NCBI GenBank assembly: GCA_944381615.1
Contig: CALWLT010000008.1
Span: 1-64,000, forward strand
Direction: 5' to 3'
Source of the DNA: an uncultured Lachnospiraceae bacterium
Lineage (GTDB): Bacteria > Bacillota > Clostridia > Lachnospirales > Lachnospiraceae
DNA: 64,000 nt
The translations under genes were made by a program, and so were the position numbers. Each line of letters starts with the position of its first letter. Within the stretch, counting starts at the first letter, position 1. This document shows positions 48,648 to 57,666 of this stretch, piece after piece. Below the pieces are notes generated by a model, which saw nothing but the letters and a program-made list of their open reading frames with translations, made no database searches and was not told where the DNA came from.

Positions 48648-49862
48648 ATGGGCGCGCTGAGCAGAAAACAGAGACGGGCGCTTCTGACGGCGGGAGTGAC
48701 GGCCGGCGTCTATTTCAGCTTCCGTTTTCTTCTGCCGCTCTTTCTTCCATTTCTGTGCGCGTATCTCATCGCGCTGATCCTGCGCCCGGCGGCGGCGTTC
48801 CTGGAACGGCGGCTTCAGTTTTCGATCCGGGGGAAACGGTTCGGCGTTTCCATCGGGCTGATCGGGGGAGTCCTTTTGCTTTTGTTGCTTCTGCTTTTGG
48901 GAGCGGCGCTGTTTTACGGCGGCCAGCTGCTGTTTGCGCAGGCCAGGCAGCTGGCCGCGGCCGTCCCCGCATGGTTTGAGGCGCTGGATCAGTGGCTGAC
49001 GCGGCAGTGCGGGGCGATGGAGCATTTGTTTCGCCTGCGCGAGGGGATGCTGACCGGCGCGGTGCGGGAACTTCTCACGGACGCCTTCCGGACGCTGAAG
49101 AGCGCGGCCATGCCGAATCTGGTTATGAATTCCGTGGGAGCGGCCGCGTTTGTGCTGGAAATTCTGATCCTGTCGGTCGTTCTCTTTGTGGCCTCCATTC
49201 TCTCGCTGCAGGAAATGGACGAGCTGCGCCATAAGCGGTACCGTTCCGTATTTCACAGGGAATATTTTCTTCTGGGGAGGCGGCTGGCGATGACGGGGAG
49301 CGCCTGGCTCAGAACGCAGACGGTCATCCTTTTTATGACCTCCTGCCTGTGCATCCTGTGCCTTCTGCTGATTGGGAATCCGTATTATATCCTGGGCGGG
49401 ATCGGGATCGGCCTTCTGGACGCCCTGCCTCTCTTCGGGACGGGGACGGTCCTGATCCCCTGGGGGATTTTCTGCCTGCTGGGGCAGCGGTGGCTGGACG
49501 GGGCCGTCCTTCTGGGCCTGTATGTGGCCTGCTATTTCCTGCGCGAGTTCGCGGAGGCCCGGATGATGGGAAAGAAAATGGGGCTTTCTTCGCTGGAAAC
49601 GCTGGCCGCCATGTACGTGGGGCTGAAGCTGTTCGGCTTTCTGGGCTTTATCCTGGGGCCGGTCGGCCTGCTGCTAATCCGGGATCTGGTCGAGGAATAT
49701 GACCGGAACGCCGTGCAGGCGGCGGGCGGGGAGCCGGGAAAGAGAGAGCCGGAAAAGCGGGAGCCGGCGCAGAGCGAGTCGGGAAAGCGAGAGCCGGCGC
49801 AGAAGGAACCGGAAAAGCGGGAGCCGGTACAGGGCGAACCGGGAAAAGACGGGGACGGATAA
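48648..49862 (+). CDS. AI-2E/YtvI-family membrane protein with repeat tail
   Basis: A 404-residue membrane protein of the AI-2E exporter family, closest in layout to the sporulation protein YtvI. About eight hydrophobic segments; the conserved C-terminal part is GIGIGLLDALPLFGTGTVLIPWGIF and KKMGLSSLETLAAMYVGLKLFGFLGFILGPV. After residue 360 the family fold ends and a hydrophilic tail follows with EPGKREPEKREPAQ-type repeats, charged and probably disordered. GGAGAGGAGG precedes the ATG. Transport substrate unknown. Confidence 0.87.
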   Translation: MGALSRKQRRALLTAGVTAGVYFSFRFLLPLFLPFLCAYLIALILRPAAAFLERRLQFSIRGKRFGVSIGLIGGVLLLLLLLLLGAALFYGGQLLFAQARQLAAAVPAWFEALDQWLTRQCGAMEHLFRLREGMLTGAVRELLTDAFRTLKSAAMPNLVMNSVGAAAFVLEILILSVVLFVASILSLQEMDELRHKRYRSVFHREYFLLGRRLAMTGSAWLRTQTVILFMTSCLCILCLLLIGNPYYILGGIGIGLLDALPLFGTGTVLIPWGIFCLLGQRWLDGAVLLGLYVACYFLREFAEARMMGKKMGLSSLETLAAMYVGLKLFGFLGFILGPVGLLLIRDLVEEYDRNAVQAAGGEPGKREPEKREPAQSESGKREPAQKEPEKREPVQGEPGKDGDG

Positions 49863-49911
49863 GAAAAGAAAGCTTCTTTCTTTTGCGGCCTGTTTTGAGT
49901 ATAATAGAATC

Positions 49912-50005
49912 GCGCAGACGGATCGAAAAAGCGCGCAGACGGATCGAAAAGCGCGCAGACGAATAGAAAGAATCACACAGACGGATCGAAAAAAAGCAAG
50001 AACAG
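49912..50005. repeat. 20-21-bp tandem repeat before fusion gene
   Basis: GCGCAGACGGATCGAAAA recurs four times (from 49912) with a period of 20-21 bp. A small hairpin, AAAAGAAAG/CTTTCTTTT, lies just upstream near 49863-49884. Confidence 0.85.
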
Positions 50006-50020
50006 CGGAGGAAGCTATTG

Positions 50021-51397
50021 ATGAAATTATATACGCGCGAGGCCGGAAAAGGGCAGCCGATGGTGCTTCTGCACGGAAATGGGGAAGACGGCGGCTACTT
50101 TTCGGCGCAGATGGAATATTTTTCCGCGTTTTATCATGTGATCGCGGTCGATACCAGGGGGCACGGCCGTTCGCCGCGCGGGAAGGCGCCGTTTACGCTG
50201 GAGCAGTTCGCAGAGGATCTGCGGGAATTTCTGCGGGCGGCGAAGTTAAAAAATATTATCCTGCTGGGGTTCAGCGACGGGGGCAATATCGCGCTGATCT
50301 TTGCGCTGAAATACCCGCAGTATGTGGACCGCCTGATCCTGAACGGGGCCAACTTAAATCCGTTTGGGATGAAGCTTCCGGTTCTGGGGACGATCTGCGC
50401 GGAGTATGCGGCCGTGTCGCTGCGGCTTCTGGGGAGGATGTCCGGCGCGTTTCAGAAGCGAAAGGAACTCCGGCACAAAAAAGAGCTTCTGGCCCTGATG
50501 GTCTGGCAGCCGCGCATCCGGGCAGCGCTCTTAAAAAGACTCCCGATGCCGGCGCTGGTTGTCGCCGGCGACCGGGATATGATCCGGCGGGCGCACACGG
50601 AACGAATCGCCCGTTTTCTGCCGCACAGCCGGCTGCGGATCCTTTCGGGGACGCATTTTATCGCGTCGGAGGATCCGGCGGCCTTTAACTGCTGCGTGGC
50701 GGAATTTCTGCGGGATACGGAAGGCGGCGAGGCGCGCCGCATGAAGCGGCTGTGGGGCGGCCGGAAACCGGGGCGGCTGGACGGGGATATGGTGCGCCAC
50801 TACGCGGTGCTGATTCCCCTGATCCGGAAGCGGGACGGCTATCATGTCCTGTTTGAGGTGCGTTCACAGGAGTTAAAAAGCCAGCCGGGAGAGATCTGTT
50901 TTCCCGGCGGCGCGGTGGAGGCGGGCGAGAGCAGGAAGCAGGCCGCGGTCCGCGAGACAATGGAGGAATTGAAAATCGGGCGGGATCAGATTGAGGTGGC
51001 GGCTCCCCTGGAGGCGCTGGTCACGCCGGCGGGCGTGACGGTCTGGCCGTATCTGGGGATTCTCTCCGGCTATCAGGGCACTTTTTCCGCTGAAGAGGTC
51101 GATCGCGTGTTTACAATGCCGCTTCGCCGGTTTGCCGCGCAGGAGCCGGAAAGCTACCGGACCGAGGTGCGCACGGTTCCCGGGGAGAATTTCCCCTATG
51201 AGCTGATTCCGGGCGGCCGCGGCTATCACTGGAGAAGCGGGATTTACGAGGTGCTGTTTTACCGCACCGAACAGGGGATTATCTGGGGAATGACGGCGAA
51301 AATGCTGCGCGCCCTGGCGCGCAGCTACCGGGAAGAGATCTGGAAGCCGGAGCGGGAAAAACAAAATTTTTGCCCGGCAGTTCCGGATTCGGATTGA
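50021..51397 (+). CDS. Fusion of alpha/beta-hydrolase and NUDIX CoA pyrophosphatase
   Basis: A 458-residue two-enzyme protein. Residues 1-232 are an alpha/beta-hydrolase: oxyanion region LLHGNGEDGGYF, nucleophile Ser85 in GFSDGG, acid Asp184 or Asp186 in AGDRDM, and His212 in GTHFI. After a basic linker, residues 255-445 are a NUDIX hydrolase of the CoA diphosphatase group: the CoA motif VLFEVRSQELKSQPGEICF leads into the NUDIX box GGAVEAGESRKQAAVRETMEE. This branch splits CoA or acyl-CoA to phosphopantetheine and 3',5'-ADP. The frame is open throughout, so this is a real fusion in the sequence given. GGAGGAAG precedes ATG 50021. The next promoter overlaps its stop codon. Confidence 0.9.
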   Translation: MKLYTREAGKGQPMVLLHGNGEDGGYFSAQMEYFSAFYHVIAVDTRGHGRSPRGKAPFTLEQFAEDLREFLRAAKLKNIILLGFSDGGNIALIFALKYPQYVDRLILNGANLNPFGMKLPVLGTICAEYAAVSLRLLGRMSGAFQKRKELRHKKELLALMVWQPRIRAALLKRLPMPALVVAGDRDMIRRAHTERIARFLPHSRLRILSGTHFIASEDPAAFNCCVAEFLRDTEGGEARRMKRLWGGRKPGRLDGDMVRHYAVLIPLIRKRDGYHVLFEVRSQELKSQPGEICFPGGAVEAGESRKQAAVRETMEELKIGRDQIEVAAPLEALVTPAGVTVWPYLGILSGYQGTFSAEEVDRVFTMPLRRFAAQEPESYRTEVRTVPGENFPYELIPGGRGYHWRSGIYEVLFYRTEQGIIWGMTAKMLRALARSYREEIWKPEREKQNFCPAVPDSD

Positions 51398-51422
51398 CAA
51401 ACCCTCAAACCCGGCGTAAAAT
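51394..51422 (+). promoter_or_regulatory. Promoter of proS T-box leader
   Basis: TTGACA (51394-51399), a 17-bp spacer and TAAAAT (51417-51422). The -35 box contains the stop codon of the preceding gene. Confidence 0.85.
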
Positions 51423-51439
51423 ATGGATACCGGAGCGGC

Positions 51440-51710
51440 GAAGGCCGCGCGGGGAAAGAAAAGACAGATACGGCGCAGATGGGGAACAGTACATCCTGAT
51501 ACACCGCAGAGAGGAAGCCGGATGGTGCGAGGCTTCTGGTGTCCCTGAAGATGGAACCCGCCCTGGAGCCATACAGAGGATGTATCGCAGATCCGGCGTT
51601 AGCGGATAAGAGTGAACCGGGATATCCCGGTTAAGCAGGGTGGTACCGCCGAATCATCGCGTTCGGTCCCTGGGATCCAGAGAAGATCCGGGGATCGGGC
51701 GCTTTTTATT
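51440..51710 (+). ncRNA. T-box riboswitch of proS
   Basis: Stem I runs from ACAGTACATCCT (about 51485) to AGGATGTAT (about 51577) and has the AGTA bases and the GAAGCC/GGCTTC arm. GGAACCC at 51553-51559 offers CCC as a proline specifier. Stem III is AACCGGGATATCCCGGTT (51615-51632). The T-box sequence AGCAGGGTGGTACCGCC is at 51634-51650. The terminator hairpin (about 51658-51702) ends in five T. Uncharged proline tRNA would favour the antiterminator and expression of proS. Confidence 0.95.
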
Positions 51711-51730
51711 ATGTTGAGAGGAGAACAGAC

Positions 51731-53164
51731 ATGGCAAAGGAAAAGAAGCTGGTGGAGTTTATTACCTCCCGGGATGAAGATTTTGCGCAGTGGTATACGG
51801 ACATCGTAAAGAAAGCGGAGCTTTCGGAGTATTCGAGCGTCAAGGGCTGCATGGTCATCAAACCGGCGGGATTCGCGATCTGGGAAAATATCCGCAATGA
51901 GCTGGATCGCCGCTTTAAGGAGACGGGGGTGGAGAATGTTTATCTGCCCATGTTTATCCCGGAGAGCCTGCTGGAGAAGGAGAAGGATCACGTTGAGGGC
52001 TTTGCCCCGGAGGTAGCCTGGGTAACCATGGGCGGCATGGAGCCGCTGGAGGAGCGGATGTGTGTGCGCCCGACCTCGGAGACGCTGTTCTGTGATTTTT
52101 ATGCCAGAGACGTGCATTCTTACCGCGATCTGCCCCGCAACTACAATCAGTGGGGATCGGTTGTGCGCTGGGAGAAGACGACGCGCCCGTTTTTGCGCTC
52201 CAGAGAGTTTTTGTGGCAGGAGGGCCACACGGCTCATGCGACGGCCGAGGAGGCGGAAGAGAGAACGCTGATGATGCTGAACGTCTATGCGGATCTCTGC
52301 GAGGAATTCCTGGCGATCCCGGTCGTGCGCGGACGCAAGACGGACAAGGAGAAGTTCGCCGGCGCGGAGGCAACCTACACCATCGAGGCGCTGATGCACG
52401 ACGGCAAGGCCCTGCAGTCGGGCACCAGCCATAATTTCGGCGACGGTTTTGCCCGCGCGTTCAATATTCAGTATCTGGACAAGGACAACACGCTGAAGTA
52501 TGTGCATCAGACGTCCTGGGGCATGACGACCCGGATGGTCGGCGCGATCATCATGGTGCACGGCGACGACGACGGACTGGTGCTGCCGCCGAAGGTGGCC
52601 CCCACGCAGGTGGTCATCGTGCCGGTACAGCAGAATAAAGAGGGCGTTCTGGACAAGGCGTTCGAGCTGAAAACGATTCTTTCGGGTTACCGTGTGAAGG
52701 TAGACGATTCGGACAAGTCCCCGGGCTGGAAGTTCAGCGAGTCCGAGATGCGCGGCATTCCGATCCGTGTGGAGATTGGCCCGCGCGATATCGCGCAGAA
52801 CCAGGCCGTTCTGGTGCGCCGCGACACGCATGAGAAGATCAGCGTTCCGCTGGATACCATCAGCGAGGAGGTCGGAAAGCTCCTGGAGACGATCCAGCAC
52901 GATATGTTTGAGCGCGCCAAGGCGCATCTGGAGTCTCACACCTACGAGGCGACCACGATGGAAGAGGTAAAGGATCTGGCGGATCACAAGCCGGGCTTTA
53001 TCAAGGCCATGTGGTGCGGCTGCGAGGAGTGCGAGAACAAGATGAAGGAAGTAGCCGGAATTACCTCCCGCTGCATCCCCTTTAAGCAGGAGAAGCTGGC
53101 GGATACGTGCGTCTGCTGCGGGAAACCGGCGACGAAGATGGTATACTGGGGCAAGGCATATTAA
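51731..53164 (+). CDS. proS: Prolyl-tRNA synthetase, archaeal/eukaryotic type
   Basis: A 477-residue class II synthetase of the short ProS type 3 form. There is no bacterial editing insertion; the class II motifs are seen in [35 protein letters not shown] (motif 2) and [12 protein letters not shown] (motif 3). The C-terminus has the zinc-binding pattern MWCGCEECE and CVCCGK and ends in Tyr, as this type does. This form is common in clostridia. GAGAGGAGAACAGAC precedes the ATG. Controlled by the T-box in front. Confidence 0.97.
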   Translation: MAKEKKLVEFITSRDEDFAQWYTDIVKKAELSEYSSVKGCMVIKPAGFAIWENIRNELDRRFKETGVENVYLPMFIPESLLEKEKDHVEGFAPEVAWVTMGGMEPLEERMCVRPTSETLFCDFYARDVHSYRDLPRNYNQWGSVVRWEKTTRPFLRSREFLWQEGHTAHATAEEAEERTLMMLNVYADLCEEFLAIPVVRGRKTDKEKFAGAEATYTIEALMHDGKALQSGTSHNFGDGFARAFNIQYLDKDNTLKYVHQTSWGMTTRMVGAIIMVHGDDDGLVLPPKVAPTQVVIVPVQQNKEGVLDKAFELKTILSGYRVKVDDSDKSPGWKFSESEMRGIPIRVEIGPRDIAQNQAVLVRRDTHEKISVPLDTISEEVGKLLETIQHDMFERAKAHLESHTYEATTMEEVKDLADHKPGFIKAMWCGCEECENKMKEVAGITSRCIPFKQEKLADTCVCCGKPATKMVYWGKAY

Positions 53165-53179
53165 AATGAGATAAGGGCA

Positions 53180-53226
53180 GCGGGGTCAGAGCTGCCGGAG
53201 ACGGTGTCCGGCGGCTCTGGCCCCGC
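53180..53226 (+). terminator. Strong hairpin after proS
   Basis: GCGGGG...AGAGCTGCCGGA pairs with TCCGGCGGCTCTGGCCCCGC. No T-run follows, so it may be a Rho-independent stop of weak kind or a 3'-end stabiliser. Confidence 0.6.
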
Positions 53227-53229
53227 ACG

Positions 53230-53330
53230 TATTTAACGGGAGCGGCCCGGGCGCCGCAGGTCCGGACGGCCCGGAGACGCGGGTCCGGACGGCCTGGGCG
53301 CCGCAGGTTCGGACGAACCGGAGGGCGATC
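53230..53330. repeat. GC-rich tandem repeat before cca
   Basis: GGCGCCGCAGGT(C/T)CGGACG and related units of about 24 bp recur four times. Confidence 0.7.
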
Positions 53331-53366
53331 CCGGCCCGCGCGGGAGGAAGGAGAGGCAGACGATCG

Positions 53367-54602
53367 ATGATACGGATTGAGATTTTGCCGCAGGCGGAGT
53401 GGATCCTGGAAGAGCTCAGAAAACGGGGCTACGAGGCATTTGTCGTGGGCGGCTGCGTGCGCGATGCCCTGCTGGGCCGCGTGCCGGGCGACTGGGATAT
53501 CACGACCTCGGCGCTGCCGGAGGAGATCAAGCAGGTGTTTGGCCGCACCGTCGATACGGGGATTCAGCACGGGACGGTTACCGTGATTCGTGATCGGGCC
53601 GGCTATGAGGTCACGACCTACCGCATCGACGGCGAATACGAGGATGGCCGCCATCCGAAGCAGGTGGCGTTTACCAGAAGCCTCCGGGAGGATCTGCTGC
53701 GGCGTGATTTTACGATTAACGCCATGGCCTACAGCCATGAAACAGGGCTGGTCGATATGTTCGGCGGGCTTGCGGATCTGAAAGCCGGCCGTATCCGCTG
53801 CGTGGGCGATCCCCGGCAGCGCTTTACAGAGGACGCGCTCCGCATCCTGCGCGCCGTGCGCTTCTCGGCGCAGCTGGATTTTGCGATTGAGGAGGGGACA
53901 CGGGAGGCGCTGGCGGAATTTGCGCCCTGCCTCTCGCGGATCAGCCGCGAGCGGATTCAGGCAGAGCTTACGAAAACGCTTTTGTCGGATCATCCGCAGC
54001 GGATGGAGCTGGTCCGGGAAACGGGGATGGCGCCGTTTGTCAGCGAGACGTTTCCCGCTGCGTTCCGGGGAGCGGAGACGTCCCGTTTTCTGGAAGCGAG
54101 CCGGGCGCTTCCCGCCGGGAAGGCGGTGCGCTGGGCCGCGTTTCTTGCCCCGGCGGGAGAGCGGGACGCCGTGCGCATCCTGCGGGAACTGAAGCTGGAT
54201 AACGAGACGATCCGCACGGCGGGTACGCTGGTTTCCAGAGTGCGGGACGAGCTCCCGCGGGGAGAGGGAGAGCTGCGCCGGCTGATGAGCGGGCTGGACG
54301 ACGATACGCTGGAGCTTTTGCTCCGGCTGCGGGCGGCCCTTTTTCCGGAGGATGCGGCGCGTGCAGAGGAGACGCGCCGGGCGGCCGCGGGTGTGCGGGC
54401 GCGGGGCGAATGCACTGCTCTGCGGGATCTGGCCGTTTCCGGGACGGATCTGCTGGCGGCCGGGTTTCCCCCGGGGCCGGGGCTGGGCCGCATCCTGAAC
54501 GGGCTTTTGCAGGCGGTGCTGGAGGATCCCGGCCGGAATGAAAAGGAGAAGCTTCTTTTGCTGGCGGGTAAGTTTTCAGGGCGCGAAAAGGAGACGGAAT
54601 GA
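53367..54602 (+). CDS. cca: CCA tRNA nucleotidyltransferase
   Basis: A 411-residue class II nucleotidyltransferase that adds or repairs the CCA end of tRNA. Marks: FVVGGCVRDALLG, the metal-binding GDWDITTSA, RRDFTINAMAY and EDALRILRAVRFSAQLDF. An HD domain is not visible; the C-terminal half is the RNA-binding body and tail. AAGGAGAGG lies 11-17 bp upstream of the ATG. Function as CCA-adding rather than A-adding only is assumed from the family. Confidence 0.93.
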   Translation: MIRIEILPQAEWILEELRKRGYEAFVVGGCVRDALLGRVPGDWDITTSALPEEIKQVFGRTVDTGIQHGTVTVIRDRAGYEVTTYRIDGEYEDGRHPKQVAFTRSLREDLLRRDFTINAMAYSHETGLVDMFGGLADLKAGRIRCVGDPRQRFTEDALRILRAVRFSAQLDFAIEEGTREALAEFAPCLSRISRERIQAELTKTLLSDHPQRMELVRETGMAPFVSETFPAAFRGAETSRFLEASRALPAGKAVRWAAFLAPAGERDAVRILRELKLDNETIRTAGTLVSRVRDELPRGEGELRRLMSGLDDDTLELLLRLRAALFPEDAARAEETRRAAAGVRARGECTALRDLAVSGTDLLAAGFPPGPGLGRILNGLLQAVLEDPGRNEKEKLLLLAGKFSGREKETE

Positions 54603-54671
54603 GCCGCAGAAATGCGGGAGACGAAAGGATCGGGAGATCCGGGATGAAAAAATGCGGGAGGGGGACGGGAC

Positions 54672-56060
54672 ATGAGCGAGGAGAATCTGGACGCAAAATA
54701 TATCCGCATGACGCAGACGCCGGTGGAACGGCTGATCTGCAGTCTGGCGGTGCCGACGATCGTCAGCAATCTGATCACGACGCTTTATAATATGGCGGAT
54801 ACGTTTTTTATCGGGAAGATCAGCACCAGCGCGTCCGGCGCGGTGGGCATCGCCTTTTCCGTGATGGCGGTCATCCAGGCGATCGGCTTTTTCTTCGGCC
54901 AGGGATCCGGGAACAACATTTCCCGGGAGCTGGGCCGCCATCAGACGGATCGGGCGGAGAAGCTGGCGGCCACCGGCTTTTTCAGCGCGCTGCTGGGCGG
55001 GCTTCTGGTCACGATCGTGGGAAACGCGTTTCTGCCGCAGCTCTGTATGCTCCTGGGTTCGACGGAAACCATCCTTCCCTACGCCATGGATTATATCCGC
55101 ATCATTCTGCTGGGGGCGCCGTATATGACGGCCTCGCTGGTGCTGAACAACCAGCTGCGGTTTGAGGGGAGCGCGTTTTACGGCATGATCGGGCTGGCCT
55201 CGGGCGCGGTGCTCAATATCGTGCTCGATCCGATTTTCATATTCGTGTTCGACATGGGGATTGCCGGCGCGGCGCTGGCGACGATCCTGAGCCAATTCGT
55301 CAGCTTCTGCCTCCTCCTGACCGGGATCTTCCGTTCCGGCGGCGTGCCGATCCGCCTGCGCAATTTTACGCCGACGCTGTACTATTTCCGCATCATTGCC
55401 GGCGGCGGGTTCCCGTCGCTGTGCCGGCAGTCCGTGTCCAGCGTCGCCATGGTGTGCCTGAACACGGCGGCCCGCCCGTACGGGGACGCGGCGATCGCCG
55501 CCATGGCGATTGTGTCGCGGATCACGAATTTTACGAACTCGGTCCTTCTGGGCTTCGGGCAGGGATTCCAGCCGGTGTGCGGCTTTAATTACGGGGCCAG
55601 GCTCTATGCCCGCGTGCGCCGCGGGTTCTGGTTCTGCGTGCGCCTGGGGACGGTGTTCCTCCTGGTCCTGGCGGCCGTGGAATTTGCGGCGGCGCCGGTC
55701 CTGATTGAGCTGTTCCGCAAGGGCGACCCGGAGGTGCTGCGGATCGGCGTCACGGCGCTGCGCTTCCAGTGCGCGACCTACGCGCTGAACGGCTGGATGA
55801 TGATCTCCAATATGATGATGCAGACGACGGGAAAGACAATCCGGGCCTCGCTTCTGGGCGTCGCCCGCCAGGGGATTTTCCTCATTCCGTTTGTGCTGAT
55901 CCTGCCGGCGTTCATCGGGCTGACCGGCGTGCAGATGGCGCAGCCGGCAGCCGATGTGATGGCGTTTTTAAGCAGCGTCGTGCTGCAGCTGGGCCTTCTG
56001 CGCGAGATGGCTGGAGAGGAACGGGAGATGGCGAGGGAACAGGGAGAGAAAAACGGTTAG
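54672..56060 (+). CDS. MATE-family efflux transporter
   Basis: A 462-residue membrane protein with twelve hydrophobic segments and the two-fold internal repeat of MATE proteins, which expel drugs or metabolites using sodium or proton gradients. Marks: PTIVSNLITTLYNMADTFFIGK at the start and GFGQGFQPVCGFNYGA in the second half. Substrate unknown. GGGAGGGGGACGGGAC is upstream of the ATG. It ends 4 bp into the end of another, convergent MATE gene. Confidence 0.93.
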   Translation: MSEENLDAKYIRMTQTPVERLICSLAVPTIVSNLITTLYNMADTFFIGKISTSASGAVGIAFSVMAVIQAIGFFFGQGSGNNISRELGRHQTDRAEKLAATGFFSALLGGLLVTIVGNAFLPQLCMLLGSTETILPYAMDYIRIILLGAPYMTASLVLNNQLRFEGSAFYGMIGLASGAVLNIVLDPIFIFVFDMGIAGAALATILSQFVSFCLLLTGIFRSGGVPIRLRNFTPTLYYFRIIAGGGFPSLCRQSVSSVAMVCLNTAARPYGDAAIAAMAIVSRITNFTNSVLLGFGQGFQPVCGFNYGARLYARVRRGFWFCVRLGTVFLLVLAAVEFAAAPVLIELFRKGDPEVLRIGVTALRFQCATYALNGWMMISNMMMQTTGKTIRASLLGVARQGIFLIPFVLILPAFIGLTGVQMAQPAADVMAFLSSVVLQLGLLREMAGEEREMAREQGEKNG

Positions 56061-57439
56061 CGGTCCGTCTCCTGTTTTCCCAGCCGTCTGTAGGTTCCCG
56101 CAAAGAGCGAGGCCGTGGTGCAGACGGCGATGGTGTCGGCGATCGGCTCGGCGATAAAGACGCCGAGGACCTGATTTTCAAAGAAATGGGGCAGGATGAA
56201 AATCAGGGGGATCAGCAGGATGACCTTGCGCAGCAGCGCCAGGAACACGGAGGTGCGGGCGTTGCCGAGGGCGATGAAGGTCTGCTGGCAGGCGATCTGG
56301 ACGCTGAAGATGAGCGAAGCCGCCATGTAGATGCGGATGGCCCATTCGGTGTAGGCGATCAGCCCGGCGTCGCCGGTAAAGATGCAGATGAAGAGCCGGG
56401 GCGCAAACATGCAGACGGCCCACAGCAGGACGGAATAGCAGGCGGCGGTCCGCAAAAGCAGAAGAAACGTCTGCTTCACACGGGAAATGTTGCCGGCCCC
56501 GTAGTTATAGCTGATAATGGGCTGGGCGCCCTGGGTCAGCCCCTGCAGAGGCAGCATGCAGAACTGCATGACGGAGGAGAGGATCGTCATGGCCCCCACG
56601 GCGACGTCGCCCCCGTATTTTAACAGGCTGGTATTGAAGCTGACGGAGAGGGCGCTCTCCGTAAACTGCATGATAAAGGGCGAGAGGCCCAGGGCCATGC
56701 AGGGCAGGATCACGGACGGCGTAAGGCGCAGGTTCTGCGGCCGGATGCGGAGAATCGTCCGTTTCCCGGTCAGGAAAAAGAGCGTCCACAGGCAGGAGAT
56801 CCCCTGGGAAATGACGGTGGCCAGCGCCGCTCCGCGCACGTCCATCCCGAGGACAAAGATGAAGATCGGGTCGAGGATGATATTGCAGATCGCGCCGATG
56901 GTCACGGTCATCATGCCGGTGCGCGCAAAGCCCTGGGCGTTGATGAAAGCGTTGAGCCCCAGCGCCATCTGGACGAAGAGGGTGCCGCAGACGTAGATTT
57001 TCATATAGTCCCAGGCGTAGCCGATGGTATTTTCACTGGCGCCGAACAGCAGGAGGATGGAGCGGCCGCCGAGCAGGAAAACGGCCGTCAGGACGACCGA
57101 GATCAGCAGAAGAAGCAGCGTGCAGCCGCCGAGGATTTCCTCGGCCTCTTTTTGTTTTCCGCGCCCCATAAAGATGGAGGCGCGCGGCGCGCCGCCCATG
57201 CCGGCCAGCGCGGCGAAGGCGGAAATACAGGTAATGACGGGCATGGTCACGCCGACGCCGGTCAGGGCGTCGGGGCCGATCCCGGCGATGTGGCCGATGT
57301 ACATGCGGTCCACCAGGTTATATAAGACGTTGATGATCTGCGCGGCGATGGCGGGCAGAGCCAGGTTAAAAAGCAGGCGGCCGACGGGCGCCTGTCCCAG
57401 GCCGGCGTCGCCGGCCGGATGTGAGCTGTGAGAATTCAT
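56057..57439 (-). CDS. MATE-family efflux transporter, convergent copy
   Basis: A 460-residue MATE protein with twelve hydrophobic segments; marks are PAIAAQIINVLYNLVDRMYIGHI and GLTQGAQPIISYNYGA. It is clearly a different branch from the plus-strand neighbour rather than a recent copy. AAAGGAAG precedes the ATG. It has its own promoter and meets its neighbour tail to tail with a 4-bp overlap. Confidence 0.93.
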   Translation of the reverse strand: MNSHSSHPAGDAGLGQAPVGRLLFNLALPAIAAQIINVLYNLVDRMYIGHIAGIGPDALTGVGVTMPVITCISAFAALAGMGGAPRASIFMGRGKQKEAEEILGGCTLLLLLISVVLTAVFLLGGRSILLLFGASENTIGYAWDYMKIYVCGTLFVQMALGLNAFINAQGFARTGMMTVTIGAICNIILDPIFIFVLGMDVRGAALATVISQGISCLWTLFFLTGKRTILRIRPQNLRLTPSVILPCMALGLSPFIMQFTESALSVSFNTSLLKYGGDVAVGAMTILSSVMQFCMLPLQGLTQGAQPIISYNYGAGNISRVKQTFLLLLRTAACYSVLLWAVCMFAPRLFICIFTGDAGLIAYTEWAIRIYMAASLIFSVQIACQQTFIALGNARTSVFLALLRKVILLIPLIFILPHFFENQVLGVFIAEPIADTIAVCTTASLFAGTYRRLGKQETDR

Positions 57440-57500
57440 GGCGGTCAGCTTCCTTTCTGTATCGATTCTGTCAGAGGCCGGATAACCGGGCCGTTACCCG

Positions 57501-57529
57501 ATCATATAATAGAACGAAAGGCGTGTCAA
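57501..57529 (-). promoter_or_regulatory. Promoter of minus-strand MATE gene
   Basis: On the minus strand: TTGACA (57529-57524), a 17-bp spacer and TATGAT (57506-57501). Confidence 0.85.
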
Positions 57530-57666
57530 GAGAGGCGGCGGTCCGGTTGGCGCGGGCCGCTTTCACACATATTTGCCGCGCGCAAAACATACCCTAGAAG
57601 TAGTTCCGGGGGGACCGGAGGGGCCGGCAGGCGGTCCGCACAATGGCTGAGCTGGAGGGGTATGGC

